Part shown: positions 36,257-48,990 of the stretch, in pieces
Numbering within the stretch: the first letter of the stretch is position 1
How the letters are laid out: every line of letters starts with the position of its first letter
From: Gilvimarinus algae
GTDB taxonomy: Bacteria > Pseudomonadota > Gammaproteobacteria > Pseudomonadales > Cellvibrionaceae
Reading direction: 5' to 3'
Assembly (NCBI RefSeq): GCF_030518215.1
Contig: NZ_JAULRT010000062.1
Span: 558,001 to 622,000, forward strand
Length of the DNA stretch: 64,000 nt
Position numbers and translations under genes: made by a program
The notes under the pieces: generated by a model
Told to the model about the DNA's origin: nothing
The model's database searches: none
Seen by the model: the letters and a program-made list of their open reading frames with translations, nothing else

Positions 36257-36609
36257 TCGCTTTTGGGTATTCAGGGCTTGAGAATGGATAACAAGGAAAA
36301 GCTCCAAGTGCTAAAGCGCGCTGCGGCGGATGATCTTAGGTTTAATCAAACCGAAGAAAGCAGGCACTAAAGCGTTGGCTTGTCTCATAGCACCGTCAAA
36401 AACCTTCTATCCCGTTTTGTGTATTAGAGCTCGGTTTGCCGAATCAAGAAAGTAAACTCGACCTGGGGTTTCGGTTTGTAAATTTCCAGATCAAGTAAGA
36501 GGTCGGTCTAAGCGCACTGCAATTTCTTTAGGCGCCACTAGGTTATCGCTAAGCGGAATTGATTGAGTCTCGGGCTACCCATCGCAATTCGAGAATCGCT
36601 GCAAGCGCT
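36257..36609. other. intergenic region, no clear gene
   Basis: About 350 bases lie between the HD-GYP gene and the convergent LysR gene. A 28-codon frame at 36284-36370 (MDNKEKLQVLKRAAADD...) has a protein-like composition but no ribosome site, and may be a degraded gene fragment. No terminator with a T-tract and no repeat was seen. Confidence 0.5.
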
Positions 36610-37509
36610 CTAATCCACATACCCCTCAGTCACTTCCTCCACCCAATTCATAAACACTTTTAACCGCTGCGCCTGGTGTCGCCGGTTGGGGTAGACCATA
36701 GAGAGCGGCATGGGTTCGGCCGGAAAATCTTCGAGCACTTCTACGAGGACGCCCTCGTTAAGGTATGTCAGGACGCCCGCTCGGGGGGCCTGAATAATGC
36801 CCAACCCCGCCAAGCAGGCGCTGGTGTAGGCCATAATACTGTTGACCGTTAGGGCCACAGGTACCTGGCAGGTGCTATGGCGCTGCCCATCGAGGTACTC
36901 AAAGTCGCCCGTTTGGCTGCCGAGGGTTTGACTGTAATCGATCAGACGGTGGTTGGATAGTTCAGCGGGGTGCTCGGGTTTGCCCCAGCGTTCGATATAG
37001 CCGGGACTAACGCAATTAGCCATGCTCAAACGGCCCAGTGGTCGGGCAATCAGCCCCGAGCTGTGGACGTTGCCCACGCGCAACACGCAATCAAATCCCT
37101 CACGGATCAGGTCTACCTGCCGGTCGCTGCAGCTGAGCTCAAACTCGATGCCTGGGTAGTTGTCGAGAAAGTCCGGTAGTTTGGGCACAACCAAATTCCG
37201 GGCGAGACCGGTAGGCATGTCTACCCGCAAGCGTCCACTCACTGTGGCCGGGGTTTGCTGGAACATGGACTCCAGTTCATCCACATCGGCCAGTAAATCC
37301 CGGCAGCGCTCGTAATAGGCTTGTCCATCCGGCGTTAGGCTGACCCGGCGCGTGGTGCGCTGCAGAAGACGTGCACCCACCTGACTCTCCAGCTGGCTAA
37401 CAGCTTGAGACACGCTGGCTTTGGGCAACCCCAGACTGTCGGCTGCGGCGGTAAAGCTAGCTTGTTCGGCCACGCGTACAAAAACAGTCATCGCATTAAT
37501 ACGGTCCAT
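36610..37509 (-). CDS. LysR family regulator, divergent from SDR gene
   Basis: The protein has 299 residues. The LysR winged helix begins MDRINAMTVFVRVAEQASFTAAADSLGLPKASVSQAVSQLE, and the effector domain starts after RVSLTPDGQAYYERC. The ATG at 37509 is the family-typical start. It is divergent from the SDR gene, with about 110 bases between the starts, so it likely controls SDR and the quinol monooxygenase-like gene after it. It belongs to the same broad CrgA-like group as the LysR protein at 30044, but is not a close duplicate. Confidence 0.88.
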   Translation of the reverse strand: MDRINAMTVFVRVAEQASFTAAADSLGLPKASVSQAVSQLESQVGARLLQRTTRRVSLTPDGQAYYERCRDLLADVDELESMFQQTPATVSGRLRVDMPTGLARNLVVPKLPDFLDNYPGIEFELSCSDRQVDLIREGFDCVLRVGNVHSSGLIARPLGRLSMANCVSPGYIERWGKPEHPAELSNHRLIDYSQTLGSQTGDFEYLDGQRHSTCQVPVALTVNSIMAYTSACLAGLGIIQAPRAGVLTYLNEGVLVEVLEDFPAEPMPLSMVYPNRRHQAQRLKVFMNWVEEVTEGYVD

Positions 37510-37622
37510 AATGCCCCAATTGTTCAAAAATTTTGAACAGTTTAACCAAAAAATACAGGTTTATCCTGATTTTTATGACCAATAAGCTAAGGGCGTGATT
37601 TACTCAACCTGGGAGAAACGAG

Positions 37623-38381
37623 ATGACCAACAAGATTGCTTTGATTACTGGCGCAAGCCGCGGCTTGGGACGCAACATGGTTCTGCACCTGACGCGAATG
37701 GGCGTTGACACCGTCTTTACCTACCACACCGACGCTCAAGCCGCCCAAACACTGTGCGCCGAGGTGGAGGCTATGGGCGGTAAAACCCATGCGCTGGCGC
37801 TGGATGCCAGCGACATCGTGTCGTTTGAGCCCTTTGTCAAAGCGCTGCGTCAGGCGCTAGAGGTTAACTGGCGGCGCGACAGCTTTGATTATTTGGTCAA
37901 CAACGCCGGTATTGGTATTAATGCACTGTTTGAGCAGACCACGGAGGAGCAGTTCGACCGGCTGATGAACATTCATGTCAAAGGGGTGTTTTTCTTAACG
38001 CAGGTTCTGTTACCTGTCATCGCCGACAGTGGGCGCATCGTGAATATCTCTTCGGGCCTGACCCGCTTTTGCTATCCCGGCTACGCTGCCTATGGTGCCA
38101 TGAAAGGTGCTGTTGAAGTGCTGACGCGCTACCTTGCCAAAGAGCTGGGCCCCCGGGGCATTCGCGTTAATACCCTGGCGCCGGGTGCTATTGAAACCGA
38201 CTTTGGCGGTGGTCATGTCAGAGACAATGCCGAGCTGAATCGCTTTATCGCCTCGCAAACCGCGCTCGGGCGTGCAGGTCAACCAGACGATATAGGTGGA
38301 GCTATCGCCGCTTTGCTGGCCGATGATAGCGGTTGGATCAACGCCCAACGTCTGGAAGTCTCTGGTGGCATGATGCTCTAG
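37623..38381 (+). CDS. short-chain dehydrogenase/reductase
   Basis: The protein has 252 residues. It is a classical SDR: the NAD(P)-binding TGASRGLG motif near residue 10, NNAG near residue 94, the catalytic Ser in NISSGL, YAAYGAMK as the YxxxK pair, and the C-terminal PGAIETDF and SGGMML. Cytoplasmic oxidoreductase of unknown substrate. GGGAGAA precedes the ATG. It is divergent from a LysR gene and followed by a small quinol monooxygenase-like gene, a frequent pairing in redox or aromatic-compound stress clusters. Confidence 0.92.
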   Translation: MTNKIALITGASRGLGRNMVLHLTRMGVDTVFTYHTDAQAAQTLCAEVEAMGGKTHALALDASDIVSFEPFVKALRQALEVNWRRDSFDYLVNNAGIGINALFEQTTEEQFDRLMNIHVKGVFFLTQVLLPVIADSGRIVNISSGLTRFCYPGYAAYGAMKGAVEVLTRYLAKELGPRGIRVNTLAPGAIETDFGGGHVRDNAELNRFIASQTALGRAGQPDDIGGAIAALLADDSGWINAQRLEVSGGMML

Positions 38382-38493
38382 CTCGCGACTGCTTTCGCGA
38401 GGCTGTCAAACCTACACAGGGTTCTATAACATCGGCGGTAGAGAGTGCAACAAGGTATTTGTTGTCGCTAGCGTTTTTAAGGGAGATTTTGGT

Positions 38494-38790
38494 TTGGCGA
38501 AAGCCGCACGAAAGAAAGTTGTGCTTCAAGGCTATCTGCTGGTGCCAGAAGCGGAGTTGGCGGCCGTGCTTGTGGAATTGCCCCGGCATATTGCCCTTAC
38601 CCTGGCCGAAGAAGGCTGCTCGGTATTTGTGGTTCAGCAAGATTCGGAAAATAGATGCAAATTTCACGTGTACGAAGAGTTTGTGGATAAGGCCGCTTTT
38701 GCGGTCCATCAAGCGCGGGTGCGTGATTCGCAGTGGGGTTTGGTGTCGGTCAACGCTGAGCGGCATTATCAGGTGATGGGACTGGAGTAG
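38494..38790 (+). CDS. ABM-domain protein, putative quinol monooxygenase
   Basis: The protein has 98 residues, a single antibiotic-biosynthesis-monooxygenase (ABM) domain: LQGYLLVPEAELAAVLVELPRHIALTLAEEGC, then FHVYEEFVDKAAFAVHQARV and the ending VNAERHYQVMGLE. YgiN-like small dimeric enzymes of this kind oxidise quinols. The TTG start at 38494 has AAGGGAG eight bases upstream; there is no nearby in-frame ATG. It lies 112 bases downstream of the SDR gene, on the same strand, and likely belongs with it. Confidence 0.8.
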   Translation: MAKAARKKVVLQGYLLVPEAELAAVLVELPRHIALTLAEEGCSVFVVQQDSENRCKFHVYEEFVDKAAFAVHQARVRDSQWGLVSVNAERHYQVMGLE

Positions 38791-38841
38791 CTGAAGAAAC
38801 TCTGGCTTAGAATGTGCTCTCTGTTAGGATCGCTCTGTTTT

Positions 38842-39459
38842 ATGGATAAAAATATTGTAGACATTTTGCAAATGCACTCTGGTGAATTTCTCTGTCACTC
38901 TCTTGGCGTTGCGTGTGTTGAAAGGGAGGAGGGTTTTCAACACATCCTAATCGCACCTCAAGAGCCGGCTTGGGTCTCAGAGGTGCTGGAAATTAACGAA
39001 TTCTTCGAAAATATTGGATCTGCGTTATTGTATTTCTGTCCGCAAAGTGAAGTTGCAGCTTTTTATTTGGCAAATCCCAAAGAGTGGCGCGAGCTGGAAG
39101 ATGGCATGTTTGCTTGGATCGAAGTGCTTGATGATGACGAGAAGAGAGAGGTCCTTCCATCTTGGTTCGGACAGCATAAGGTTATTGGGGAGGTACCGGC
39201 GAGCGGAAACTACTTGCTCTGCGTAGAAAGTGGCGCTGAGTCAGGAGCGATATACATTTTTGACCACAATGGGCTCGAGTTTCATAAGCTGGTGGACAGT
39301 CTTCGGGAGTTTATCTTAACTGCGTTAGATCCGACCCCTCGTTTTCTCTCGTACATGGCCTCCTTTATGCGGTTCGTTACGCATGACAACTACGGCGATC
39401 AGTGGTGGATAAAGGAACTGAGACACAGCTGTGGAAAGGTGGTGTCTAAGGAGGTTTAA
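38842..39459 (+). CDS. SUKH/SMI1-KNR4-like protein, orphan
   Basis: The protein has 205 residues from ATG 38842 (a longer form from 38812 is possible). It is acidic and soluble. The pattern FGQHKVIGEVPASGNYLLCVE, GAIYIFDHNGLEF and LVDSLREFILTAL resembles the SUKH superfamily, which includes immunity proteins of bacterial toxin systems. No toxin gene is adjacent. Codon choice and base composition are more AT-rich than the neighbours, a hint of acquisition. Family assignment is tentative. Confidence 0.55.
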   Translation: MDKNIVDILQMHSGEFLCHSLGVACVEREEGFQHILIAPQEPAWVSEVLEINEFFENIGSALLYFCPQSEVAAFYLANPKEWRELEDGMFAWIEVLDDDEKREVLPSWFGQHKVIGEVPASGNYLLCVESGAESGAIYIFDHNGLEFHKLVDSLREFILTALDPTPRFLSYMASFMRFVTHDNYGDQWWIKELRHSCGKVVSKEV

Positions 39460-39507
39460 AGCTATTTTTTTGTGCTTTGAATCATAGAAAACGCGTCTGC
39501 GAAGCGC

Positions 39508-40008
39508 TCAGGCGATATACTCAATCCCTGTGATATAAAACACCTTATCCCCCTGTTCACTTTTGAGCACCACTTCATCGTCCACTTGCTTTTTCAGCAT
39601 GGCGCGGGCGAGGGGGGAGTCCATGCTGATTTTGCCTTCGCCGACATTAAATTCATCGGGGCCGACGATGCGGTAGCGTGACTCCACACCGTCGTCGTCC
39701 TCAAGAGTGACCCAGGCGCCGAAGAACACCCGAGTTTGATCGTCCGGCAAGCGGTCGACGATGGTGAGCGCCTCGAGCCGTTTGGTAAGAAAGCGCACGC
39801 GTGAGTCGATTTCCCGCAGTCTTTTTTTGCCGTAGATATAGTCGCCGTTTTCCGAGCGGTCGCCGTTTTTCGCCGCCTCATGCACCACATCGGTGACTTT
39901 AGGGCGTTCCTCTTTCCACAGATAGCGTAGCTCGGCTCGGAGCGCTTCGGCACCTTCAGCGGTTATGTAGGCCGAGCTTTTCGGGCGCGGCGCTCGCCAG
40001 CGGCCCAT
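39508..40008 (-). CDS. greB: transcription elongation factor GreB
   Basis: The protein has 166 residues. The N-terminal coiled coil (EGAEALRAELRYLWKEERPKVTDVVHEAAKNGDRSENGDYIYGKKRLREID) with acidic tip (the DRSENGDY motif) enters the RNA polymerase secondary channel, and the C-terminal FKBP-like domain follows (about 85-165). The YIYGKKRLREIDSRVRFLTKRL segment distinguishes GreB from GreA. It rescues backtracked polymerase. It is 3 bases after the S9 peptidase stop, so they form an operon. Confidence 0.95.
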   Translation of the reverse strand: MGRWRAPRPKSSAYITAEGAEALRAELRYLWKEERPKVTDVVHEAAKNGDRSENGDYIYGKKRLREIDSRVRFLTKRLEALTIVDRLPDDQTRVFFGAWVTLEDDDGVESRYRIVGPDEFNVGEGKISMDSPLARAMLKKQVDDEVVLKSEQGDKVFYITGIEYIA

Positions 40009-40011
40009 CGC

Positions 40012-41961
40012 TTAGTGGGCCTGCCGTTCAAATTGCGTAAGGTAAAACGCAAGCTCTTCGCCAATGGCGGTTTGTATGGCTTCGGCGCTGCGAAAGCCGT
40101 GCCCTTCGTCGGCGAAGGTGACGTAGCGATTGGCAATGGCTTTTTCTTCCAGAGCGGCCACCATGGCCTCGGCTTGCGCCGGAGGAACGATTTTATCCTT
40201 TAGTCCCTGCAGAAAAATCACCGGGCAATTTAACCGGTTGATGTGATGGATGGGGGAGCGCTCGCGATAGAGCGCTTCGCTCTCGGGATAGGGGCCGATG
40301 AGGGAATCCAGGTAGCGCGATTCAAACTTGTGGGTGTCTTCGGCCAGAGCGGTTAAATCACCAATGCCGTAGAGGCTGGCGCCCACGGAAAAAGTATCGG
40401 TAAAGGTCAGCGCTGCCAGTACGGTGTAGCCGCCCGCGCTGGAGCCGCGAATGATCAACCGGTCTTGATCGGCCAGCCCCTCGTTTACCAAATACTCAGC
40501 CCCCGAGGCAACGTCGATGACATCGCTTACTCCCCAGTTGCCCTTGAGTCTGTCGCGGTACTTGCGGCCGTAGCCAGTGCTGCCGCGGTAGTTCACATCG
40601 AGCACGGCAAAGCCGCGGGAGCTCCAGAACTGCACTTTGTAGTTGAGCGAGCTGGAGGTGGCGCCGGTTGGCCCGCCGTGACACACCACCACTAATGGTG
40701 GCTTGTCACCCTCGGGGGCGCGAAACTCGGGGTTGGTGGGCGGGTAGTAAAAACCGTGGCAGGTTTCGCCATCGCTGGTGGCGTAGCTCACGGGCCAGGG
40801 CTCGGCGAGATAGGCTGGGTCCACATGGGCGGGCTGCGAGCGGCGCAGCTGCTGCATGGGCGGCGCGGCTTTGTGGCCAATGGACTGCCCGAGCAGGTGA
40901 TACAGAATACTTGCCCGCTGGGCGTTGGCACCGAGAAAGACAACGTGCTCGTCATTGGCGGTGATGGCACTGATCTCGGTTAGTGGGCTGGTCAGTTCGC
41001 TGAAGCGGTAGCGCCCGTCGGTCTTTTGTCGGGTGACGAGCCCCAGTGACCAGGTGCCATCGCGGGTAAAGGTACAGATGATTTTATCGTCCGATAGAAA
41101 CCCGTAGGTGGACATGCCAAACACCCATTGTGGGGTGGCAAATTCCGCTTCCTGGCGGGTGACCAGGCGGGCCCGCTCGCCGTCGGCGACATACAGGTTC
41201 CACCAGTTGCTTTTATCGCTGACGTAGTAGAGTTCGCCGCCGGGGCTCCAGCTCGGCTGAAAAACCGATTCCGTGTCTGAGCCGGCAATCACGCGGCTCT
41301 GGGTGATTTTTCCATCCTGATCCAGTTCGGCGAGTGACAGGTGGGTGCCGTCCCAGGGCATGTTTGGGTGGTTCCAGCTGAGCCACAGCAGTTGCTTGCC
41401 ATCCGGGCTCAGGCGCGGGTTGCTGTAAAAGTCCGCGCCGCTGGCGAGTACCTCCACAGGTGCTTTGCCGGTGATGTCGATGGCAACCAGCTCACTCTTT
41501 TCTTCTCTGCCCTCGCGGGTGTGATCTTCGCGCACGGCAATCAAGCGTGAGCGTCGAATGTCCAGGCAAAAATCGGCGTAGCGGTAGCGCTCTTGTCCGG
41601 TGATGGGGGCGGGCGTCAGGGAGTGGCCCTGTTTCAGGGGAATGCGGTAGAGGCGCTCGTCGGCATCAAACACGGCGTAGACAGCATCATCGCTGGCGAT
41701 ATAGGCGCCGCCGCCGTATTCGTGGGCGCGGGTACGAACACTGACGCTGGCATCGAGCAGCTCGCGCGGTTCGCGGCCCAGCTCCTGGCGCATGAGCACA
41801 TTGCGCCCGCCCTCATCGGGTCGCGATTCCAGCCAGTAAACCACATTGCCGCACAGCTGTGGCTCGGCGAGGCGCATGCTGTTGGCCGTTAAGGTCTCAG
41901 GGGTGATGGGCGATTGCCAGTGGCCATAAGGGGCGGTTTGCATAGAGTGTTGATCGCTCAT
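40012..41961 (-). CDS. S9 family prolyl oligopeptidase-like peptidase
   Basis: The protein has 649 residues. The N-terminal part (about 10-390) is a seven-bladed beta-propeller-like TolB/DPP domain, with repeats such as PRLSPDGKQLLWLSW and PSWSPGGELYYVSD. The C-terminal alpha/beta hydrolase has HGGPTGA (oxyanion), RGSSAGGY (nucleophile Ser), QGLKDKIVPPAQ (Asp) and DEGHGFR (His). No signal peptide is seen, so it is cytoplasmic dipeptidyl-peptidase/acylaminoacyl-peptidase-like. Several starts (41991 TTG, 41961, 41943) are possible. Divergent from tilS. Confidence 0.87.
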   Translation of the reverse strand: MSDQHSMQTAPYGHWQSPITPETLTANSMRLAEPQLCGNVVYWLESRPDEGGRNVLMRQELGREPRELLDASVSVRTRAHEYGGGAYIASDDAVYAVFDADERLYRIPLKQGHSLTPAPITGQERYRYADFCLDIRRSRLIAVREDHTREGREEKSELVAIDITGKAPVEVLASGADFYSNPRLSPDGKQLLWLSWNHPNMPWDGTHLSLAELDQDGKITQSRVIAGSDTESVFQPSWSPGGELYYVSDKSNWWNLYVADGERARLVTRQEAEFATPQWVFGMSTYGFLSDDKIICTFTRDGTWSLGLVTRQKTDGRYRFSELTSPLTEISAITANDEHVVFLGANAQRASILYHLLGQSIGHKAAPPMQQLRRSQPAHVDPAYLAEPWPVSYATSDGETCHGFYYPPTNPEFRAPEGDKPPLVVVCHGGPTGATSSSLNYKVQFWSSRGFAVLDVNYRGSTGYGRKYRDRLKGNWGVSDVIDVASGAEYLVNEGLADQDRLIIRGSSAGGYTVLAALTFTDTFSVGASLYGIGDLTALAEDTHKFESRYLDSLIGPYPESEALYRERSPIHHINRLNCPVIFLQGLKDKIVPPAQAEAMVAALEEKAIANRYVTFADEGHGFRSAEAIQTAIGEELAFYLTQFERQAH

Positions 41962-42063
41962 AGGGCTCGCGTTGTCTGAATTGGGCTCCAAACACTAACG
42001 ATTGTGGTGCGGCCGCGCAAGTGTTCGCTTGCCGGACTTTGGGGGCTGGGGTTTAATGCCCGC

Positions 42064-43431
42064 ATGAGTGAGTCTCCTGTCAATACGCAATCCGAAGCGG
42101 CGACTTTGCCGGCCCTTCTGGCCCGCGAGCTTGCCGGCTTGGACCTAGCTGGTCGCTGGTTGGTGGGGCTGAGTGGCGGTGTCGACTCAGTGGTGCTTTT
42201 GCACGCGCTGCTTGCCACCGGCCCGACGCAACCGGTGGTGGCGGTGCATGTCAATCACGGCCTGTCCTCCTTGGCCGATGAGTGGGAGGCACACTGCCGT
42301 GCGCTTTGCCAGGCGTGGGGCGTAGCACTCGAGATCCGGCAGCTGCACTTGGGCGAGGGTGGCAGTGGTATAGAGGAGCGAGCCCGCCTGGCGCGTTACG
42401 GTGTTTTCCGCGAACTGATGCAGCCCGCTGACGCTCTGTTGTTAGGCCATCACCGGAGCGATCAAGCAGAAACCGTGTTGTTTCGTTTGATGCGTGGCGC
42501 CGGTGTACGTGGGCTCGCTGCTATGGCCAGTCATCGGCCTCTGGCCGGGGGCCGGTTGCTGCGCCCGCTGCTTTCACTCGGCCGCGAAGCCATAGAAGCC
42601 TACGCCAAGGCGCAGGGTCTGAGCTGGGTGGAGGACCACTCCAATACCGATACCGACTTCGACCGCAATTATTTGCGTCACAAGGTGCTGCCTTTGCTGG
42701 CGGCGCGCTGGCCAGAGGCCGAGCGTCAACTGGTGCGCACCGCGGAACACTGCCGCGAAGCCGATGCTTTGCTGGCCGATTTGGCCGCGCTGGATTTAAG
42801 CGCCTGCGACGAGCAGCCGGCGGCGCTCGGCTTTAGTGTTAAGCGTTCGGCGCTACAGGCGCTGACGCCCAAGCGCCAGCGTAATTTATTGCGCCACTGG
42901 TTGTTGCGGCGCTGCGGTCAATTGCCGGGGCATCAGGCTCTGGCCGATATCGACAGCCAGTTGCTGCGTGGCGACAGTCACAGCGCCTGCATTGGTTTGT
43001 CCTGGTGCCAGCTGCGGGTTTATGGCGGCCGTCTGTTTGCACTGGACCTGCAGCGCCAGTGGCAGCCGAGCGCCGTCGAGCCCACCTTGTATTGGGTGGA
43101 TTTGGCCGAGCCTTTGCGCCTGCCCGGCGGCGATGCCTTGCAGTTTGGCCCGGCAAGGGTGGGGGCGGGCCTGGCCGAGCGCTTTTGCGCGAGTAGCGCT
43201 GAGGTTCGCTGGCGTAAGGGGGGAGAGCGCTGTCATCCGGCGGCTCGCGGGCACTCGCAAACCCTGAAAAAGCTGCTGCAGGAGTACGACCTGCCCACTT
43301 GGCTGCGCAGCCGCGTCCCTTTGCTTTATCTGGACGGTGAGTTGGCGGCGGTAGGGGATCTCTGGGTCTGCCGCGAGTTTGCCGCAGCGGTCGACGAGCC
43401 GGGTAGGCCATTGTGTTGGCAGCTGCCCTAA
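42064..43431 (+). CDS. tilS: tRNA(Ile)-lysidine synthetase
   Basis: The protein has 455 residues. The N-type ATP pyrophosphatase signature SGGVDS is at 37-42, HVNHGLS and LLGHHRSDQAET follow, and the C-terminal substrate domain contains KGGERCHPAARGHSQTLKKLLQEYDLPTWLRSRVPLLY. The enzyme converts C34 of tRNA-Ile2 to lysidine, so it reads AUA; it is essential. ATG at 42064 is preferred; an upstream in-frame extension from 42004 would overlap the divergent promoter. In many gammaproteobacteria accA precedes it; here it does not. Confidence 0.93.
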   Translation: MSESPVNTQSEAATLPALLARELAGLDLAGRWLVGLSGGVDSVVLLHALLATGPTQPVVAVHVNHGLSSLADEWEAHCRALCQAWGVALEIRQLHLGEGGSGIEERARLARYGVFRELMQPADALLLGHHRSDQAETVLFRLMRGAGVRGLAAMASHRPLAGGRLLRPLLSLGREAIEAYAKAQGLSWVEDHSNTDTDFDRNYLRHKVLPLLAARWPEAERQLVRTAEHCREADALLADLAALDLSACDEQPAALGFSVKRSALQALTPKRQRNLLRHWLLRRCGQLPGHQALADIDSQLLRGDSHSACIGLSWCQLRVYGGRLFALDLQRQWQPSAVEPTLYWVDLAEPLRLPGGDALQFGPARVGAGLAERFCASSAEVRWRKGGERCHPAARGHSQTLKKLLQEYDLPTWLRSRVPLLYLDGELAAVGDLWVCREFAAAVDEPGRPLCWQLP

Positions 43432-43455
43432 ACTGGCCTTTGCGGCAAGTTTCGA

Positions 43456-43484
43456 TTGAGCCTTGGGGGCCTTTCTGGTATTCT
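43456..43484 (+). promoter_or_regulatory. probable pyrG operon promoter
   Basis: TTGAGC (43456-43461), a 17-base spacer and TATTCT (43479-43484) form a reasonable sigma-70 promoter between tilS and pyrG, about 145 bases before the pyrG ATG. The leader it would create is GC-rich at its start. Strength and use are inferred only. Confidence 0.55.
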
Positions 43485-43606
43485 GGCGCCCCATCTTAAG
43501 AGCACTTCTTGAGCCACTGCTGCGGTACTTTTGCACCGCCGACAGCCACGGATGTGCGCCGAGTGAGTGGGGCTCCAAGTCTGCTCATTCTCCCCGATTT
43601 CTCTAA

Positions 43607-45253
<1,647 letters not shown>

Positions 45254-45259
45254 AACTGT

Positions 45260-45276
45260 GCCCGGCGCTGCCGGGC
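45260..45276 (+). other. intercistronic hairpin between pyrG and kdsA
   Basis: GCCCGGC (45260-45266), a 3-base loop and GCCGGGC (45270-45276) give a strong 7-bp GC stem. No T-tract follows, so it is not a full terminator; it may stabilise the upstream mRNA or attenuate readthrough into kdsA. Confidence 0.4.
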
Positions 45277-45300
45277 GCCTCATACAAAGAGATACATTGA

Positions 45301-47484
<2,184 letters not shown>

Positions 47485-47504
47485 TAAGGCTCGCTGCACA
47501 AAAA

Positions 47505-47526
47505 GCCCCGCTAGCGGGGCTTTTTT
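47505..47526. terminator. intrinsic terminator after eno, probably bidirectional
   Basis: The perfect palindrome GCCCCGCTAGCGGGGC (47505-47520) is followed by six T (47521-47526) and preceded by AAAA. It ends the pyrG-kdsA-eno transcript. The A-run on the other side could help terminate the convergent DUF3859 transcript, whose stop codon begins at 47525. Confidence 0.92.
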
Positions 47527-47920
47527 ATGGCTCAGATAAAATCAAGTTAAAGGTCTTATCGGCAATCAGCTCGCCGTCAATGGCAAGGGTAATGCGCCAG
47601 GGGCCAGCTTTGTTTTCCACCGGCGCCCAAATGGTGTCGCCGATAAAAAAATTCCAGTCGTTCTGGCGGATGTACTCTTCACCGGCAAAGGGCGCCAGCG
47701 GCTGGCCGTCTTCATCGGGAATCTTGGGGTGGTAAATGCAATACTGCAGTTTGCGGTTTTTTGCCTTTTTGATGGTGACGGTGTAGCCGAACTCAATGCC
47801 TAGTTCGCAGGGTATGTCGTGAGTGACCTTGATCAGCTCGGGCAGCTCTTTTGAGCCGTGTTCCCAAGGGGTGTAAATGCCCCAGTGGTTGATGCGGACT
47901 TCGGGTTTCTTCTTGGCCAT
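47525..47920 (-). CDS. DUF3859 family protein
   Basis: The protein has 131 residues, soluble, and looks like a single beta-sandwich domain. Motifs NHWGIYTPWEHGSKELPE, CELGIEFGYTVTIKKAK, and the WGIYT and GPWRITLAIDGELIADKTFNL end are those of DUF3859, found in gammaproteobacteria and of unknown function. ATG at 47920 (MAKKKPEVRINHWG) is preferred over 47950. It converges on eno and shares its terminator; divergent from ftsB by about 90 bases. Confidence 0.8.
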   Translation of the reverse strand: MAKKKPEVRINHWGIYTPWEHGSKELPELIKVTHDIPCELGIEFGYTVTIKKAKNRKLQYCIYHPKIPDEDGQPLAPFAGEEYIRQNDWNFFIGDTIWAPVENKAGPWRITLAIDGELIADKTFNLILSEP

Positions 47921-48011
47921 GGTGTCGGGTGATTTGCAAGGGGCGGCCATTCTACCAGCGCTGTGCCTTCGCTTGTAGTCAGCCGCCAGGTGGTGCGCTA
48001 AACTGCCGACT

Positions 48012-48287
48012 ATGAAATGGTTGCTGGCAATTCTTATCGCCGTCTTTGTGGGGCTGCAATACCGGCTTTGGGTCGGAGAAGGCAGTTATGCCCACAAAGT
48101 GCGGCTTGACGATGAAATTGTCCGGCAGGAGGCGGAAAACGACCGCCTGCGTGAACGCAACCGGGTGCTCGCGGTGGAGGTGGACGATCTGAAAAGCGGC
48201 CACGAGGTCATTGAGGAGCGCGCGCGCAGTGATATGGGCATGGTAAAAAAGGGTGAGACCTTTTTTATGACCCAAAAGCAACAGTGA
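48012..48287 (+). CDS. ftsB: cell division protein FtsB
   Basis: The protein has 91 residues. A single N-terminal membrane helix (about 3-21, WLLAILIAVFVGLQYRLWVG) is followed by a coiled coil (about 30-65) and a short periplasmic tail with ERARSDMGMVKKGETFF, the family hallmark. FtsB with FtsL and FtsQ activates septal peptidoglycan synthesis by FtsWI. The position before ispD is conserved in gammaproteobacteria, here 6 bases apart. Confidence 0.93.
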   Translation: MKWLLAILIAVFVGLQYRLWVGEGSYAHKVRLDDEIVRQEAENDRLRERNRVLAVEVDDLKSGHEVIEERARSDMGMVKKGETFFMTQKQQ

Positions 48288-48293
48288 TCCCCG

Positions 48294-48986
48294 ATGAACA
48301 CACCCTCTTCGTTTTGGGCGGTGGTGCCCGCCGCCGGTATCGGCAGCCGCATGGCGGCCGCTCTCCCCAAGCAGTACCTGGAAATCGCCGGCAAGACCAT
48401 TCTTGAGCACACCATTGAGCGCCTGCTCTCGGTCGAATCCATAGAAAGGGTGGTGGTTGCCCTACACCCTGAGGACGTTCACTGGAACAAACTCGGCTGC
48501 GCCTCGCACCCGCGAGTCTCCGCCGTTACCGGCGGCGCCGAACGCGCCCAATCGGTGGCCCTGGCACTGGAGTACATCAAAGGCTGCGCCGCGCAGGACG
48601 TTTGGGTGCTGGTTCACGATGCCGCCCGCCCCTGTGTGCGCATCGAGGACATTCAACGCCTGATGGCTGCGGGAGAAGGGGCGCTGCTGGCCGCGCCCAT
48701 CAGCGATACGGTTAAGCGTGCCGAGAGAGCTCAGGTGATTGAAACGCTCGATCGCCAGCAGCTCTGGAGCGCCATGACCCCACAGATGTTTAGCCTTAAC
48801 CAATTACACAGCGCCCTCACGAGCGCGGCCGCCAAGGGCCAGCCTGTGACCGATGAGGCCAGCGCCATTGAGTTTGTCGGCGGGCGTCCTCGGTTGGTTG
48901 AAGCCAGCCGCGACAACATTAAAGTGACCAGGCCGGAAGATCTGGCTCTGGCCGAAATGATACTGACACGGCAGCGGGAGGAGTAG
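48294..48986 (+). CDS. ispD: 2-C-methyl-D-erythritol 4-phosphate cytidylyltransferase
   Basis: This 230-residue enzyme is the third step of the MEP isoprenoid pathway, coupling CTP to methylerythritol phosphate. [22 protein letters not shown] is the nucleotide-binding loop; [11 protein letters not shown] and ISDTVKRA follow. It sits between ftsB and ispF, 4 bases before the latter. Confidence 0.95.
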   Translation: MNTPSSFWAVVPAAGIGSRMAAALPKQYLEIAGKTILEHTIERLLSVESIERVVVALHPEDVHWNKLGCASHPRVSAVTGGAERAQSVALALEYIKGCAAQDVWVLVHDAARPCVRIEDIQRLMAAGEGALLAAPISDTVKRAERAQVIETLDRQQLWSAMTPQMFSLNQLHSALTSAAAKGQPVTDEASAIEFVGGRPRLVEASRDNIKVTRPEDLALAEMILTRQREE

Positions 48987-48990
48987 CGCC

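Noticed and set aside
36284-36370. A 28-codon frame with a charged, helical composition
   Set aside because: No ribosome site and no family; may be a fragment of a decayed gene.
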